Source: DASVHS01 sp038244815 (GTDB lineage: Bacteria; Acidobacteriota; Thermoanaerobaculia; Gp7-AA8). From it: a stretch of 64,000 bases of DNA. Position 1 is the first letter of the stretch. Each line of letters opens with the position of its first letter. The translations under genes and the position numbers were made by a program. Shown here piece by piece: positions 16,812 to 26,980 of this stretch. The stretch is from assembly GCA_038244815.1 (NCBI GenBank), contig JBBRTB010000018.1:30519-94518 (forward strand), in the 5' to 3' direction. The notes under the pieces are model-generated. The model was not told the origin of the DNA. It did no database searches and saw nothing but the letters and a program-made list of their open reading frames with translations.

Positions 16812-18209
16812 ATGACGATGTCTTACCGAGTGCTGGTCGTTGACGACGAGACCGCGATCCGCGAAGCCATCCGGATGACCCTCGAGTACGAGGGCTACCG
16901 GATCGACGAGGCGCGCTCGGGTCAGGAAGGCATCGATAAGGCGACGAAAATCGACTACGACGCCATCCTGCTCGACATCAAGATGCCTGTCCTCGACGGC
17001 ATCGAGGTCCTCGAGAACCTGAAGGAACAGAAGATCACCTCGCCCGTGGTGATGGTCTCCGGGCACGGAGACGTGCACACGGCGGTGGAGTGCACCAAAC
17101 GCGGCGCGTTCGATTTCCTGGAGAAGCCGCTCAACCGCGACAAGCTGCTGCTGACGGTCCGCAACGCCGTCCGCCTGCGCAAGGTCGAGGAAGAGAACAG
17201 CGAGCTCAAGTCGCGCGTGGAGAAGGAGTATCAGCTCGTCGGCGACGCGCCGGAGATGCGCGATCTCAAGTCCCAGATCGAGCGGGCTGCCCCGACGAAG
17301 GCGACCGTGCTCATCACCGGTGAGTCGGGGACGGGCAAGGAGCTCGTGGCCCGCGAGATCCACCGGCGCTCCTCGCGATCGTCCGCGCTGTTCATCCAGG
17401 TCAATTGCGCGGCCATCCCGGAAGAGCTCATCGAGTCCGAGCTCTTCGGGCACGAGAAGGGATCGTTCACCGGCGCCGTGCGCAAACAGACCGGCAAGTT
17501 CGTGGCCGCGGACGGCGGGACGATCTTCCTCGATGAAGTGGGCGACATGTCACTGCGCACGCAGGCCAAGGTGCTGCGCGTGCTGCAGGAGGGGGAGGTC
17601 GAGCCGGTAGGCGCGGCCAGCGTCATCAAGGTGGACGTGCGCGTCATCGCCGCGACGAATAAGGACCTCACCGAGGAGATCAGGAACTGCCGGTTTCGCG
17701 AGGACCTCTATTACCGGCTGAGCGTCATTCCCATTCGTACGCCGCCGCTGCGCGAGCGGCGCGACGACATCCCGGTGCTGGCCGAGCACTTCGCGAAGCT
17801 CTTCTCGCAGGAGCACAACTACCACCCCAAAAAGTTCACGGCCGCCGCATCGAAAGCGATGGAAGACGCGCTGTGGCGTGGCAACGTGCGCGAATTGCGC
17901 AACATGATCGAGCGCCTCGTGATCATGGTGCCTGCCGAGACGATCGATATCGGCGATCTGCCGGCCGAGTTTTTCCGCGCCCCTTCCGACATCATCACCT
18001 CGGCCATGAAGCTGTCCACGCTCCAGGACTTCAAGGACGAGGCCGAGAAAGCATTCATCCTGGCGAAGTTGCGCGAGTTCGGCTGGAACGTGTCGAAGAC
18101 CGCCGAGGCCATCGACACGCCGCGCTCGAACCTCTACAAGAAGATCGAGCAGTACAACATCAAACGCGAATCGGGAGCGGGAGTGACGGCGGATGGGGGA
18201 GAAACCTAG
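16812..18209 (+). CDS. Sigma54-dependent response regulator (NtrC/NtrX type)
   Basis: This protein has 465 residues. A receiver domain with DDE acidic pocket (VVDDET), phospho-Asp in LLDIKMP and Lys in EKPLNRDK is followed by an AAA+ domain. That domain has Walker A GESGTGKE, the sigma54 contact loop GSFTGA (GAFTGA with Ala to Ser) and Walker B TIFLDEVGD. A Fis-type helix-turn-helix (WNVSKTAEAIDTPRSNLYKKI) ends the protein. It needs RpoN. No histidine kinase is adjacent, so it is an orphan regulator here. GTG 16806 and ATG 16818 are alternative starts; GGAG at 16803 favours 16812. The 3' end overlaps murI by 17 nt. Confidence 0.94.
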   Translation: MTMSYRVLVVDDETAIREAIRMTLEYEGYRIDEARSGQEGIDKATKIDYDAILLDIKMPVLDGIEVLENLKEQKITSPVVMVSGHGDVHTAVECTKRGAFDFLEKPLNRDKLLLTVRNAVRLRKVEEENSELKSRVEKEYQLVGDAPEMRDLKSQIERAAPTKATVLITGESGTGKELVAREIHRRSSRSSALFIQVNCAAIPEELIESELFGHEKGSFTGAVRKQTGKFVAADGGTIFLDEVGDMSLRTQAKVLRVLQEGEVEPVGAASVIKVDVRVIAATNKDLTEEIRNCRFREDLYYRLSVIPIRTPPLRERRDDIPVLAEHFAKLFSQEHNYHPKKFTAAASKAMEDALWRGNVRELRNMIERLVIMVPAETIDIGDLPAEFFRAPSDIITSAMKLSTLQDFKDEAEKAFILAKLREFGWNVSKTAEAIDTPRSNLYKKIEQYNIKRESGAGVTADGGET

Positions 18210-19041
18210 GCCTCGGGCCTCGGGCCTCGGGCCTCGGACCCACCCGCCCGGGGACGGCCGAAGGCCCATCGGCGTCTTCGACTCCGGCGTCGGAGGGCTG
18301 ACGGTCTTCCGCGAGATCGCGCGCGCTCTGCCGTTCGAGGCTCTCGTCTACCTCGGCGACTCCGCGCGCGTGCCGTACGGGACGAAGTCGCCGCAGAACG
18401 TCGTGAAGTACTCGCTCGAGGCGGCGCAGCATCTCGTCGAGCGCGACATCAAGATGCTGGTGGTGGCGTGCAACACCGCCACGGCCGCGGCGCTGCCGAC
18501 GCTGCGGTCGCGGTTGACGATTCCGGTGATCGGAGTCATCGAGCCCGGCGCGCGGGCCGCGGTGGCGGCGACGCGCGGGAAAATCGGTGTGATCGCTACC
18601 GAGGGGACGGTGAAGTCGAAGGCGTACACGAAGGCCATCCATGAGCTGGATAGCGGCATCGAGGTGATCGAGGCCGCGGCGCCGCTGTTCGTCGGACTGG
18701 CCGAAGAAGGCTGGGCGAACACGCACGTGGCGCTCGAAGTGGCCGGGATCTATCTCGAGCCGCTCATCGACGCCGGCATCGACACCCTCGTCCTCGGCTG
18801 CACGCACTATCCGATTCTGCGCGGCACGATCGAGCGCATCGTCGGCGACAGGGTGCGGATCGTCGACAGCGCGGAGACGACAGCCGCGTGCGTTCGTGAA
18901 GAACTGCGCGAGCGCGCCACCGCCGCCGACCCCGTGCACCATTTCCTCGTCACCGACTCCGAGGAGCGCTTCCGCCGCATCGCCGGCGAGTTCCTGGAGC
19001 AGGAGATTGAGAGGTTGGAGCTGGTGTCGTTTGATCGGTAG
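18193..19041 (+). CDS. murI: Glutamate racemase
   Basis: Makes D-glutamate for peptidoglycan. The core begins at RRPIGVFDSGVGGLTV. The two catalytic cysteines are in VVACNTATA and LGCTHYP, and YLGDSARVPYG is intact. The first ~20 residues (PRPRASGLGPRTHPPG) are encoded by a GGCCTCG heptamer array, so the N-terminus has been extended or replaced by the repeat. The TAG stop lies inside the left array of S23 cassette 2 (CGGTAGC). Confidence 0.93.
   Translation: MGEKPRPRASGLGPRTHPPGDGRRPIGVFDSGVGGLTVFREIARALPFEALVYLGDSARVPYGTKSPQNVVKYSLEAAQHLVERDIKMLVVACNTATAAALPTLRSRLTIPVIGVIEPGARAAVAATRGKIGVIATEGTVKSKAYTKAIHELDSGIEVIEAAAPLFVGLAEEGWANTHVALEVAGIYLEPLIDAGIDTLVLGCTHYPILRGTIERIVGDRVRIVDSAETTAACVREELRERATAADPVHHFLVTDSEERFRRIAGEFLEQEIERLELVSFDR
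18208..18237. repeat. Single GGCCTCG array inside the start of murI
   Basis: Four uninterrupted GGCCTCG units are read in frame as part of the murI N-terminus. There is no opposing arm nearby, so this is a solo array. Confidence 0.85.
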
Positions 19042-19538
19042 CGGTTAGCCGGTAGCCGGTAGCAGTTAGCAGTTAGCGGTTAGCGGCTGGTTTGAATTTC
19101 TTTGTGGCGAATCCTTTCGCGCTTTTTCTCAGCAGGCCGTTCACCAGGCGGGCGACTTGACGGATCTGCTCCGTGAGGGCCGCGCCCTCCTCGTGCGTGC
19201 AGTACTTCAAATCAAACGCAAGGATTGCGTCGGACTCAATCTCCATCAACGAGCCGCGAGCCTGGCCGAGAAAGTGTTGCCACGCTCCATTCGATAGCCG
19301 TCCGTTTCTCTCGGCAATATTCGAATGCACCGAGTGGGCGGCGCGGCGCATCTGCGACACGAGTACGAACTTCTCGTCCTCGGGAAATCGATTTGTAAAC
19401 GCGGAGACGAAGGTGACCAGGCGGCGCGCCTGACGCCACGCTTCGAGACCGGTGAAGGAACTTCCGCGCATACCGCGCGAGAGAGCACGAGGGCGCAGGT
19501 CAGGCCGAATCGAGTGTACCTCGGCTACCGGCTACCCG

Positions 19539-19547
<9 letters not shown>
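19036..19547 (-). mobile_element. S23 cassette 2: four-helix-bundle gene between inverted GGTAGCC-type arrays
   Basis: The left array (19036-19090) is a run of 7-bp units varying among CGGTAGC, CGGTTAGC, AGTTAGC and GGTTAGC. The right array (19523-19547) carries GGCTACC, GGCTACC and CGCTAAC in the opposite sense. The stop codons of both convergent neighbours, murI (19039-19041) and the M14 peptidase (19539-19541), are TAGs supplied by the arrays. A minus-strand -10-like TACACT (19513-19518) sits beside the right arm. Confidence 0.62.
19073..19471 (-). CDS. Four-helix-bundle protein (S23/IVP family, Avd-like), copy 2
   Basis: This protein has 132 residues. The family pattern is clear: FTGLEAWRQARRLV, FPEDEKFVLVSQMRRAAHSV, SNIAERNGR, HFLGQARGSLMEIESDAI and ARLVNGLLRK. 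It is only distantly similar to copies 1 and 3, so the copies are not recent duplicates. The C-terminus (FKPAANR) ends just inside the left array, where the heptamer supplies a stop. It is basic, consistent with RNA or DNA binding, but the function is unknown. Confidence 0.85.
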   Translation of the reverse strand: MRGSSFTGLEAWRQARRLVTFVSAFTNRFPEDEKFVLVSQMRRAAHSVHSNIAERNGRLSNGAWQHFLGQARGSLMEIESDAILAFDLKYCTHEEGAALTEQIRQVARLVNGLLRKSAKGFATKKFKPAANR

Positions 19548-21836
<2,289 letters not shown>

Positions 21837-21852
21837 CGAGCGGAACTCTACC

Positions 21853-22242
21853 TCAGGCCTCGGGCCTCGGGCCTCGGGCCTCGGAATCGCGCATGGAGAT
21901 TTTTCGGATCAGGCCGTTCAGCAGTCGGCCCGTCTCCTCGGTGCGCATCAGAATGGATTTCAAGCTTTCTTCCGCAACGTATCCGAGATCAGCGGTGATG
22001 AAGAGCTGGGACTCGAGCTCCAGCAGTGATCCGCGGGCGATGAAGTAGAAGTGCACCTGGTCGCGGGACCGGCGGCGCCCCTGACCTTCGGCGAGGTTGG
22101 ACATGATGGATATGGCGGCGCGCCGCATCTGAGTCGTGAGACCGAACATCTCGGTCTTTGGGAATCCTGCTGTTAGGGTGTAGATCTCTTTGGTGAGGAG
22201 ACGGCTCTTTTGCCACACAAGCAAATCGCGATAAGTCGACAT
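21853..22242 (-). CDS. Four-helix-bundle protein (S23/IVP family, Avd-like), copy 3
   Basis: This protein has 129 residues. Marks are YRDLLVWQKSRLLTKEIY, FPKTEMFGLTTQMRRAAISI, SNLAEGQGRRRSRDQVHF, IARGSLLELESQL and GRLLNGLIRK, the closest of the three to the family consensus. The tail DSEARGPRPEA is encoded by the flanking array. It is transcribed toward the M14 peptidase gene, so the cassette may now drive that gene. Confidence 0.87.
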   Translation of the reverse strand: MSTYRDLLVWQKSRLLTKEIYTLTAGFPKTEMFGLTTQMRRAAISIMSNLAEGQGRRRSRDQVHFYFIARGSLLELESQLFITADLGYVAEESLKSILMRTEETGRLLNGLIRKISMRDSEARGPRPEA

Positions 22243-22345
22243 ATGGATGCGCGGAAGGAAAGCGCAGCGACGGACGCAGGCGTGTGGCTGGGAAATCGTA
22301 CCTCGGAAGTCGTCCGAGGCCCGAGGCCCGAGGCCCGAGGCCTCG
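21855..22345 (-). mobile_element. S23 cassette 3: four-helix-bundle gene between inverted GGCCTCG arrays
   Basis: GGCCTCG units (21855-21884) lie to the left and CGAGGCC units (22314-22345) to the right, perfect reverse complements. The minus-strand -10-like TACGAT (22295-22300) lies in the shared box beside the right arm. The cassette occupies the gap between divergent genes: the M14 peptidase start is 18 nt to the left and the Lol permease GTG directly abuts the right arm. The arms match most of the gene-less arrays elsewhere in the window. Confidence 0.65.
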
Positions 22346-22346
22346 C

Positions 22347-23567
22347 GTGATCCTTCCCCGCCTCATCGCCTGGCGGTACCTTCGCCGGCCCGCGGATGCG
22401 CTGGTGTCGGCGGTGGGGGGAGTGTCGGTGTTCGGACTCGTCATCGGTGTGATGGCGCTGGTGATCTCCATGGCGCTCATGACCGGGTACCGGCGCGATC
22501 TGCAGCGCAAGCTCCTCGGTGGCAACGCCGAGGTGTTCGTCTATTCCGTCGGCGGGCCGATCCGCGATCCCGGCGCGCTTCTGTCGATCATCCGCGGCAC
22601 GCCGGGAGTGGCGGAGGCGTCGCCTGTCGTCTTTCAACAGGCCGTCGTGACGACGGAGCGCAACTCCACGGGCTCCGAAGTGATGATCAAGGGCATCGAA
22701 TCGACGCGCGGGAAGACCTCACCGATGCTGGCAAAGATCATCGGGACGAGCGCGTTCGTGACACGCGATGGCGAGCACGGCGTGTCGGTCGGAAAGTATC
22801 TGGCCGCAAAGCTGGGAGTGCGTCCCGGTGTCTCGATCAGTCTCACCGTGCCGGCGGAGCGCGCGGGAAGTTTTCTGCCGCGCACGGCCTCGTTCATCGT
22901 CACGAACGTGTTCGACACCGGCTTCTACGAATACGACGCGCGCTGGCTCTTCCTCGACCTCCGCGAAGCGCAGCAGCTCCTGGGCTCGAACGACGCCGCC
23001 AACCTCGTGGAGGTGAAGCTGGCCGAGGGGTCCGGTCTGCCGGATGTCGTCCGCGAGATCGGGCAGCGCACCGATCACCGGTATGCGGTCAGCGACTGGC
23101 GCGACATGAATCGCCAGCTCTTCTCGATGCTGGCGATCCAGCAGCTCGTTCTCTTCATCGTGATCGGGCTGATCGTGTTCGTCTCCACGTTCAACATCGT
23201 CTCGACGCTGATCATGACCGTCCACGAGAAGCGGAAGGAGATCGGCATCCTGACCTCGATGGGAGCGGAGAGGACGTTCGTGCGCAGCATCTTCCTCTGG
23301 TACGGCGCGATGGTCGGCATCGTCGGCACGGCCACCGGCATTCTCATCGGCGTGGTGGTGTGCTGGATCATCACGCGCTACCGGCTCGTGTCGTTCCCCC
23401 CGGAGATCGCCGAGGTGTACTTCGTCTCCTCGATCCCGTTCGTGACGCGGGTGCGCGACCTCTCCATCATCGCCGGGTTCTCACTGACGGTCTCGTTTCT
23501 GGCGACGATCGTCCCGGCGTCGCGCGCCGCGCGTCTCAACCCGATCGATGCCCTGCGGCACGAGTGA
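22347..23567 (+). CDS. Lipoprotein-releasing ABC transporter permease (LolC/LolE type)
   Basis: Inner-membrane permease, 406 residues, that extracts outer-membrane lipoproteins for hand-over to LolA. One N-terminal membrane helix (AVGGVSVFGLVIGVMALVIS) is followed by a large periplasmic domain and three C-terminal helices. The FtsX-type core is present (STLIMTVHEKRKEIGILTSMG, then FLATIVPASRAARLNPIDALRHE). GTG 22347 is chosen because upstream codons are array-derived (RPRPEARGPRPR). The right arm of S23 cassette 3 abuts the start. No LolD ATPase gene follows. Confidence 0.9.
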   Translation: MILPRLIAWRYLRRPADALVSAVGGVSVFGLVIGVMALVISMALMTGYRRDLQRKLLGGNAEVFVYSVGGPIRDPGALLSIIRGTPGVAEASPVVFQQAVVTTERNSTGSEVMIKGIESTRGKTSPMLAKIIGTSAFVTRDGEHGVSVGKYLAAKLGVRPGVSISLTVPAERAGSFLPRTASFIVTNVFDTGFYEYDARWLFLDLREAQQLLGSNDAANLVEVKLAEGSGLPDVVREIGQRTDHRYAVSDWRDMNRQLFSMLAIQQLVLFIVIGLIVFVSTFNIVSTLIMTVHEKRKEIGILTSMGAERTFVRSIFLWYGAMVGIVGTATGILIGVVVCWIITRYRLVSFPPEIAEVYFVSSIPFVTRVRDLSIIAGFSLTVSFLATIVPASRAARLNPIDALRHE

Positions 23568-23572
23568 GCCCA

Positions 23573-23578
23573 TATAAT
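23573..23578 (+). promoter_or_regulatory. -10 element of carA (short or leaderless transcript)
   Basis: A perfect TATAAT lies 9 nt before ATG 23588, so transcription would start within a few bases of the start codon. No clear -35 is seen at 16-18 bp. Confidence 0.6.
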
Positions 23579-23587
23579 CCAGCCCCG

Positions 23588-24685
23588 ATGACCGCCGCGC
23601 GCCTCATTCTCGAAGATGGAACCACGTACGAGGGGGAATCGTTCGGATCGACCGAGACGTCGATCGGCGAAGTCGTCTTCAATACCTCCCTCACCGGGTA
23701 TCAGGAGATCGCCACCGATCCGTCGTACCGCTTCCAGATCGTGGTGATGACCTACCCGCACATCGGCAACTACGGGATCGAGCAGGCGGTCGCGCAGAGC
23801 GAGAAGCCGCAGGTGGCCGGCTTCGTGGTCCGGGACGCCATCGCCGAGCCCTCCAGCGCGCACGCGGAGATGTCCATCGGCGACTACTTCCGCGACAACC
23901 GCGTCGCCGCCATCGCCGGAATCGACACGCGCGCTCTGACCCGCAAGATCCGTACGGAAGGGGCCATGCGCGGCATGATCACCACCGAGACCCGCGACGT
24001 CGCCGAGCTGCTGGCGGAGGTGCGGCGCGCGCCGTCGATGAACGGACTCGACCTCGTCCATCGCGTGACCACGGCGAAGCAGTACGCATTCGAACCGGCT
24101 GGGCCGTCCGCGGACCGCAAGCGCGTCGCGGTGTACGACTACGGCGTCAAACGCGACATCCTCCGGCAGGTGACGCGACACGGCTGCGACGTCACGGTCT
24201 TTCCGGCGAAGACGCCGGCGAGCGAGATCCTCGCGCAGAAGTTCGACGGCGTCCTGCTGTCGAACGGACCCGGCGATCCGGAACCGGTGACCTACGCGCA
24301 GGAGAACATCCGCGCCCTCCTCGGCAAAGTCCCCGTGTTCGGCATCTGCCTCGGGCACCAGTTGATGGGTCTGGCGCTCGGCGGTCGCACGTTCAAGCTC
24401 AAGTTCGGTCATCGCGGCGGCAATCATCCCGTCAAGGATCTGCGCAGCGGACAGGTGGAGATCACCGCACAGAATCACGGCTTCTGCGTCGATCCCGACT
24501 CACTGCGCGAGAGCGAGGTCGAGTTCACGCACATCAACCTCAACGACCAGACGCTCGAAGGTTTCCGCCATCGCACCATGCCCGCCTTCGCCGTGCAGTA
24601 CCACCCCGAGTCCGCCCCCGGCCCGCACGACTCGTTCTATCTCTTCAACGACTTCATGAAGCTGATGGGGGAGTGGAGGGGGTAG
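23588..24685 (+). CDS. carA: Carbamoyl-phosphate synthase small subunit
   Basis: Glutaminase subunit, 365 residues, supplying ammonia to CarB for carbamoyl phosphate (pyrimidines, arginine). The N-terminal CarA domain (LILEDGTTYEGESFG, TSLTGYQEIATDPSY) is followed by a class I amidotransferase domain. That domain has LSNGPGDP, nucleophile Cys in FGICLGHQ and the His/Glu pair in VQYHPESAPGPHD. carB is not adjacent, so the two subunits are unlinked here. It begins just after the Lol permease stop but has its own -10. Confidence 0.96.
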   Translation: MTAARLILEDGTTYEGESFGSTETSIGEVVFNTSLTGYQEIATDPSYRFQIVVMTYPHIGNYGIEQAVAQSEKPQVAGFVVRDAIAEPSSAHAEMSIGDYFRDNRVAAIAGIDTRALTRKIRTEGAMRGMITTETRDVAELLAEVRRAPSMNGLDLVHRVTTAKQYAFEPAGPSADRKRVAVYDYGVKRDILRQVTRHGCDVTVFPAKTPASEILAQKFDGVLLSNGPGDPEPVTYAQENIRALLGKVPVFGICLGHQLMGLALGGRTFKLKFGHRGGNHPVKDLRSGQVEITAQNHGFCVDPDSLRESEVEFTHINLNDQTLEGFRHRTMPAFAVQYHPESAPGPHDSFYLFNDFMKLMGEWRG

Positions 24686-24691
24686 GGGGCT

Positions 24692-24748
24692 GGGTGCTCG
24701 GTGCTCGGTTTTCTCTGATTTCAACCGAGGCCCGAGGCCCGAGGCCTC
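24692..24748. repeat. Gene-less inverted array with mixed heptamers
   Basis: The left arm has GTGCTCG units as in cassette 1 (24692-24710). The right arm has CGAGGCC units as in cassette 3 (24724-24748). The spacer is about 13 nt. It lies between the carA and deaminase stops and touches the latter. Confidence 0.8.
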
Positions 24749-25196
24749 ACTCCCCAATATCCTCGTTCCAGAGCTGCGGCTTCGCGGCGATGAACTCTTT
24801 CATCAGGCGGATGCACGTCGGGTCCTGGACGACGTCGAGTGAGACGCCGCGCGAGCGCAGCAGCTCTTCCTCGCCCAGGAACGTCTGGTTCTCGCCGATG
24901 ACGATGCGGGGGATGCCGTAGAGGAGGATGGCGCCGCTGCACATCGAGCAAGGTGACAGCGTCGTGTAGAGGACCGATTCCCGGTAGACCGCTGCGGGAT
25001 GGCGGCCGCCGTTTTCGAGCGCGTCCATCTCGCCGTGCAGCACGGCGCTGCCGCGCTGGACGCGCCGGTTGTGGCCGCGACCGATGATCGTGCCGCCATG
25101 CACGATCACCGACCCGATGGGGATGCCGCCCTCGCGCAGGCCGAGCTCGGCCTCTTCGATGGCGGCCTGCAGAAACGGATCAGATGCTTTGCTCAC
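24747..25196 (-). CDS. Cytosine deaminase, yeast Fcy1 type
   Basis: Zinc deaminase of the CMP/dCMP fold, 149 residues. Zinc and catalytic residues are in LHGEMDALENGGR (His, Glu) and TLSPCSMCSGAI (two Cys). The segments GGIPIGSVIV, GRGHNRRVQRGSAVLHGE and LYTTLSPC, and the C-terminus ending WNEDIGE, closely match what I know of yeast Fcy1. That relationship makes cytosine to uracil salvage the best guess, as opposed to tRNA A34 or guanine deamination. It lies 48 nt downstream of the mutase gene, in the same direction. Confidence 0.85.
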   Translation of the reverse strand: MSKASDPFLQAAIEEAELGLREGGIPIGSVIVHGGTIIGRGHNRRVQRGSAVLHGEMDALENGGRHPAAVYRESVLYTTLSPCSMCSGAILLYGIPRIVIGENQTFLGEEELLRSRGVSLDVVQDPTCIRLMKEFIAAKPQLWNEDIGE

Positions 25197-25244
25197 GGGT
25201 CGGTTGCCCTCCTGATCAGAAGAATGGGATCGGAAACGAGCGGC

Positions 25245-26831
25245 TCAGAACCCCTGGTCGTGGTGCTCGCCGAACGTGCGTTTGAGCGTGCCGGTGATCT
25301 CGCCGACCGTGCAGTCGTTGCGCACGGCGTCGACGATGCGCGGCATGAGGTTCTCGTTCGAGCGCGCCGCTTCGTCGAGCGCGGAGAGCGCGCGCTTCCC
25401 ATCGCCCGTCCGCCCGGCCCGGAACGCCTCGAGCCGTGCCACCTGCTCGCGCTCCACGCTCTCGGCGATCACCATGGTCGGCAGCGAGTACTGTTCTCCT
25501 TCGGTGAATTCGTTGACGCCGACGACGATGGCGCGCTTCTCCTCGATGGCGCGCTGCGCGCGGTAGGCCGACTCGCCGATCTCGTTCTGCATGAAGCCCG
25601 ACTCGATCGAGGCCATCGCTCCGCCCAGTTCGTCGATGCGCTCGATGAGCGCGCGTGCGCGGCGCTCGATGTCGAGCGTGAGCGACTCCACCGCGTACGA
25701 GCCGGCCAGCGGGTCGGCCGTCGCGGCGATGCCGCTCTCGTACGCCAGGATCTGCTGCGTGCGCAGGGCGATGTTCACCGACTCCTCGGTCGGCAGCGCC
25801 AGGGCCTCGTCGCGGCTGTTCGTGTGCAGCGACTGGCAGCCGCCCAGGACCGCGGCCATGGCCTGATAGGCGACGCGGACGACGTTGTTCTCCGGCTGCT
25901 GCGCGGTGAGCGTCGAGCCGGCCGTCTGGGCGTGGAACCTGAGCGCGATCGAGCGCGGGTCGTTCGGCGCGTGCCGCTCGCGCATCAGCGTCGCCCACAG
26001 CTTGCGCGCGGCGCGGAACTTGGCCACCTCTTCCAGAAAATCGTTGTGGGCGTTGAAGAAGAACGACATGCGCGGCGCGAACGTGTCGACGTCGAGTCCG
26101 CGGGCCACGGCCGAGCGCACGTACTCCAGTCCGTTCGCCAGCGTGAAGGCCACCTCCTGCACCGCCGTCGATCCCGCCTCGCGGATGTGATAGCCGGACA
26201 CCGAGATCGTGTTCCAGCGCGGCACTTCCTTCGCGCAGAACTCGAAGATGTCGGTCACGATGCGCATCGACGGCGCGGGGGGGAAGATGTACGTTCCGCG
26301 AGCCGCGTACTCCTTGAGGATGTCGTTCTGGATCGTGCCGTTGAGCCTCGACCAGTCGATGCCGCGGCGCTCCGCGACGACAAGCAGGAGCGCCAGCAGG
26401 ATCGACGCCGGCGCGTTGATCGTCATCGAGATCGAGACACGGTCGAGCGGGATGTCCGCGAGCAGCGCCTCCATGTCGTCGATCGAGTCGATGGCCACGC
26501 CCACCTTGCCGACCTCGCCGCGCGCCCGCGGATCGTCCGAGTCCATCCCGATCTGCGTCGGCAGGTCGAAGGCTACCGAGAGCCCGGTCGTCCCGCGTTC
26601 GAGCAGGTATCGGTAGCGCTCGTTGGACTCCGCCGCGGTGGAGAAGCCGGCATACTGCCGCATCGTCCACAACTTGCCGCGGTACATCGACGCCTGCGGC
26701 CCCCGCGTGAACGGAAACGCCCCCGGCGCGCCGAGGTCGCGCGCAGGATCGAAGCCGCGCTCCGCGAGCGACCGCTCGTCGAACGCGACCGGAAGGTCGA
26801 TGCCGGAGCTCGTCTCTTTCGTGTCTGCCAT
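25245..26831 (-). CDS. Methylmalonyl-CoA mutase large (catalytic) subunit
   Basis: Catalytic TIM-barrel chain, 528 residues, without the B12-binding domain. It isomerises methylmalonyl-CoA and succinyl-CoA in propionate and branched-chain breakdown. Visible are FPFTRGPQASMYRGKLWTMR, GLSVAFDLPTQIGMDSD, SISMTINAPA and HAQTAGSTLTAQQPENNVVR. The split architecture needs a separate B12-binding small subunit, which is not next to it. ATG 26829-26831 is used because upstream codons are array-derived (VRRPRTEDRAPSTEHR). Confidence 0.93.
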   Translation of the reverse strand: MADTKETSSGIDLPVAFDERSLAERGFDPARDLGAPGAFPFTRGPQASMYRGKLWTMRQYAGFSTAAESNERYRYLLERGTTGLSVAFDLPTQIGMDSDDPRARGEVGKVGVAIDSIDDMEALLADIPLDRVSISMTINAPASILLALLLVVAERRGIDWSRLNGTIQNDILKEYAARGTYIFPPAPSMRIVTDIFEFCAKEVPRWNTISVSGYHIREAGSTAVQEVAFTLANGLEYVRSAVARGLDVDTFAPRMSFFFNAHNDFLEEVAKFRAARKLWATLMRERHAPNDPRSIALRFHAQTAGSTLTAQQPENNVVRVAYQAMAAVLGGCQSLHTNSRDEALALPTEESVNIALRTQQILAYESGIAATADPLAGSYAVESLTLDIERRARALIERIDELGGAMASIESGFMQNEIGESAYRAQRAIEEKRAIVVGVNEFTEGEQYSLPTMVIAESVEREQVARLEAFRAGRTGDGKRALSALDEAARSNENLMPRIVDAVRNDCTVGEITGTLKRTFGEHHDQGF

Positions 26832-26834
26832 GTT

Positions 26835-26929
26835 TCGGTGCTCGGTGCTCGGTGCCCGGTCCTCGGTCCTCGGTCGACGAACTCCGAGCACCGAGCACCT
26901 AGCACCGAGGCCTGAGGCCCGAGGCCTCA
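26835..26929. repeat. Gene-less inverted array, mosaic of two heptamer types
   Basis: The left arm changes stepwise along its length: CGGTGCT twice, CGGTGCC, then CGGTCCT twice (26835-26874). The right arm runs CGAGCAC twice, CTAGCAC, then CGAGGCC-type units (26884-26929). It sits between the mutase start and the PATAN promoter. Confidence 0.85.
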
Positions 26930-26956
26930 CTAAGCCTATCAGCAACCAGCAACCGT

Positions 26957-26962
26957 TATAAT
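26957..26962 (+). promoter_or_regulatory. -10 element of the PATAN protein gene
   Basis: A perfect TATAAT lies 18 nt before ATG 26981, predicting a leader of about 12 nt. No strong -35 is visible. Confidence 0.55.
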
Positions 26963-26980
26963 CCACAGGCCTTTGCCGAA

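Noticed and set aside
24999..26915. Plus-strand open frame of 638 codons
   Set aside because: Antisense shadow across the deaminase and mutase genes with unnatural Arg/His-rich sequence.
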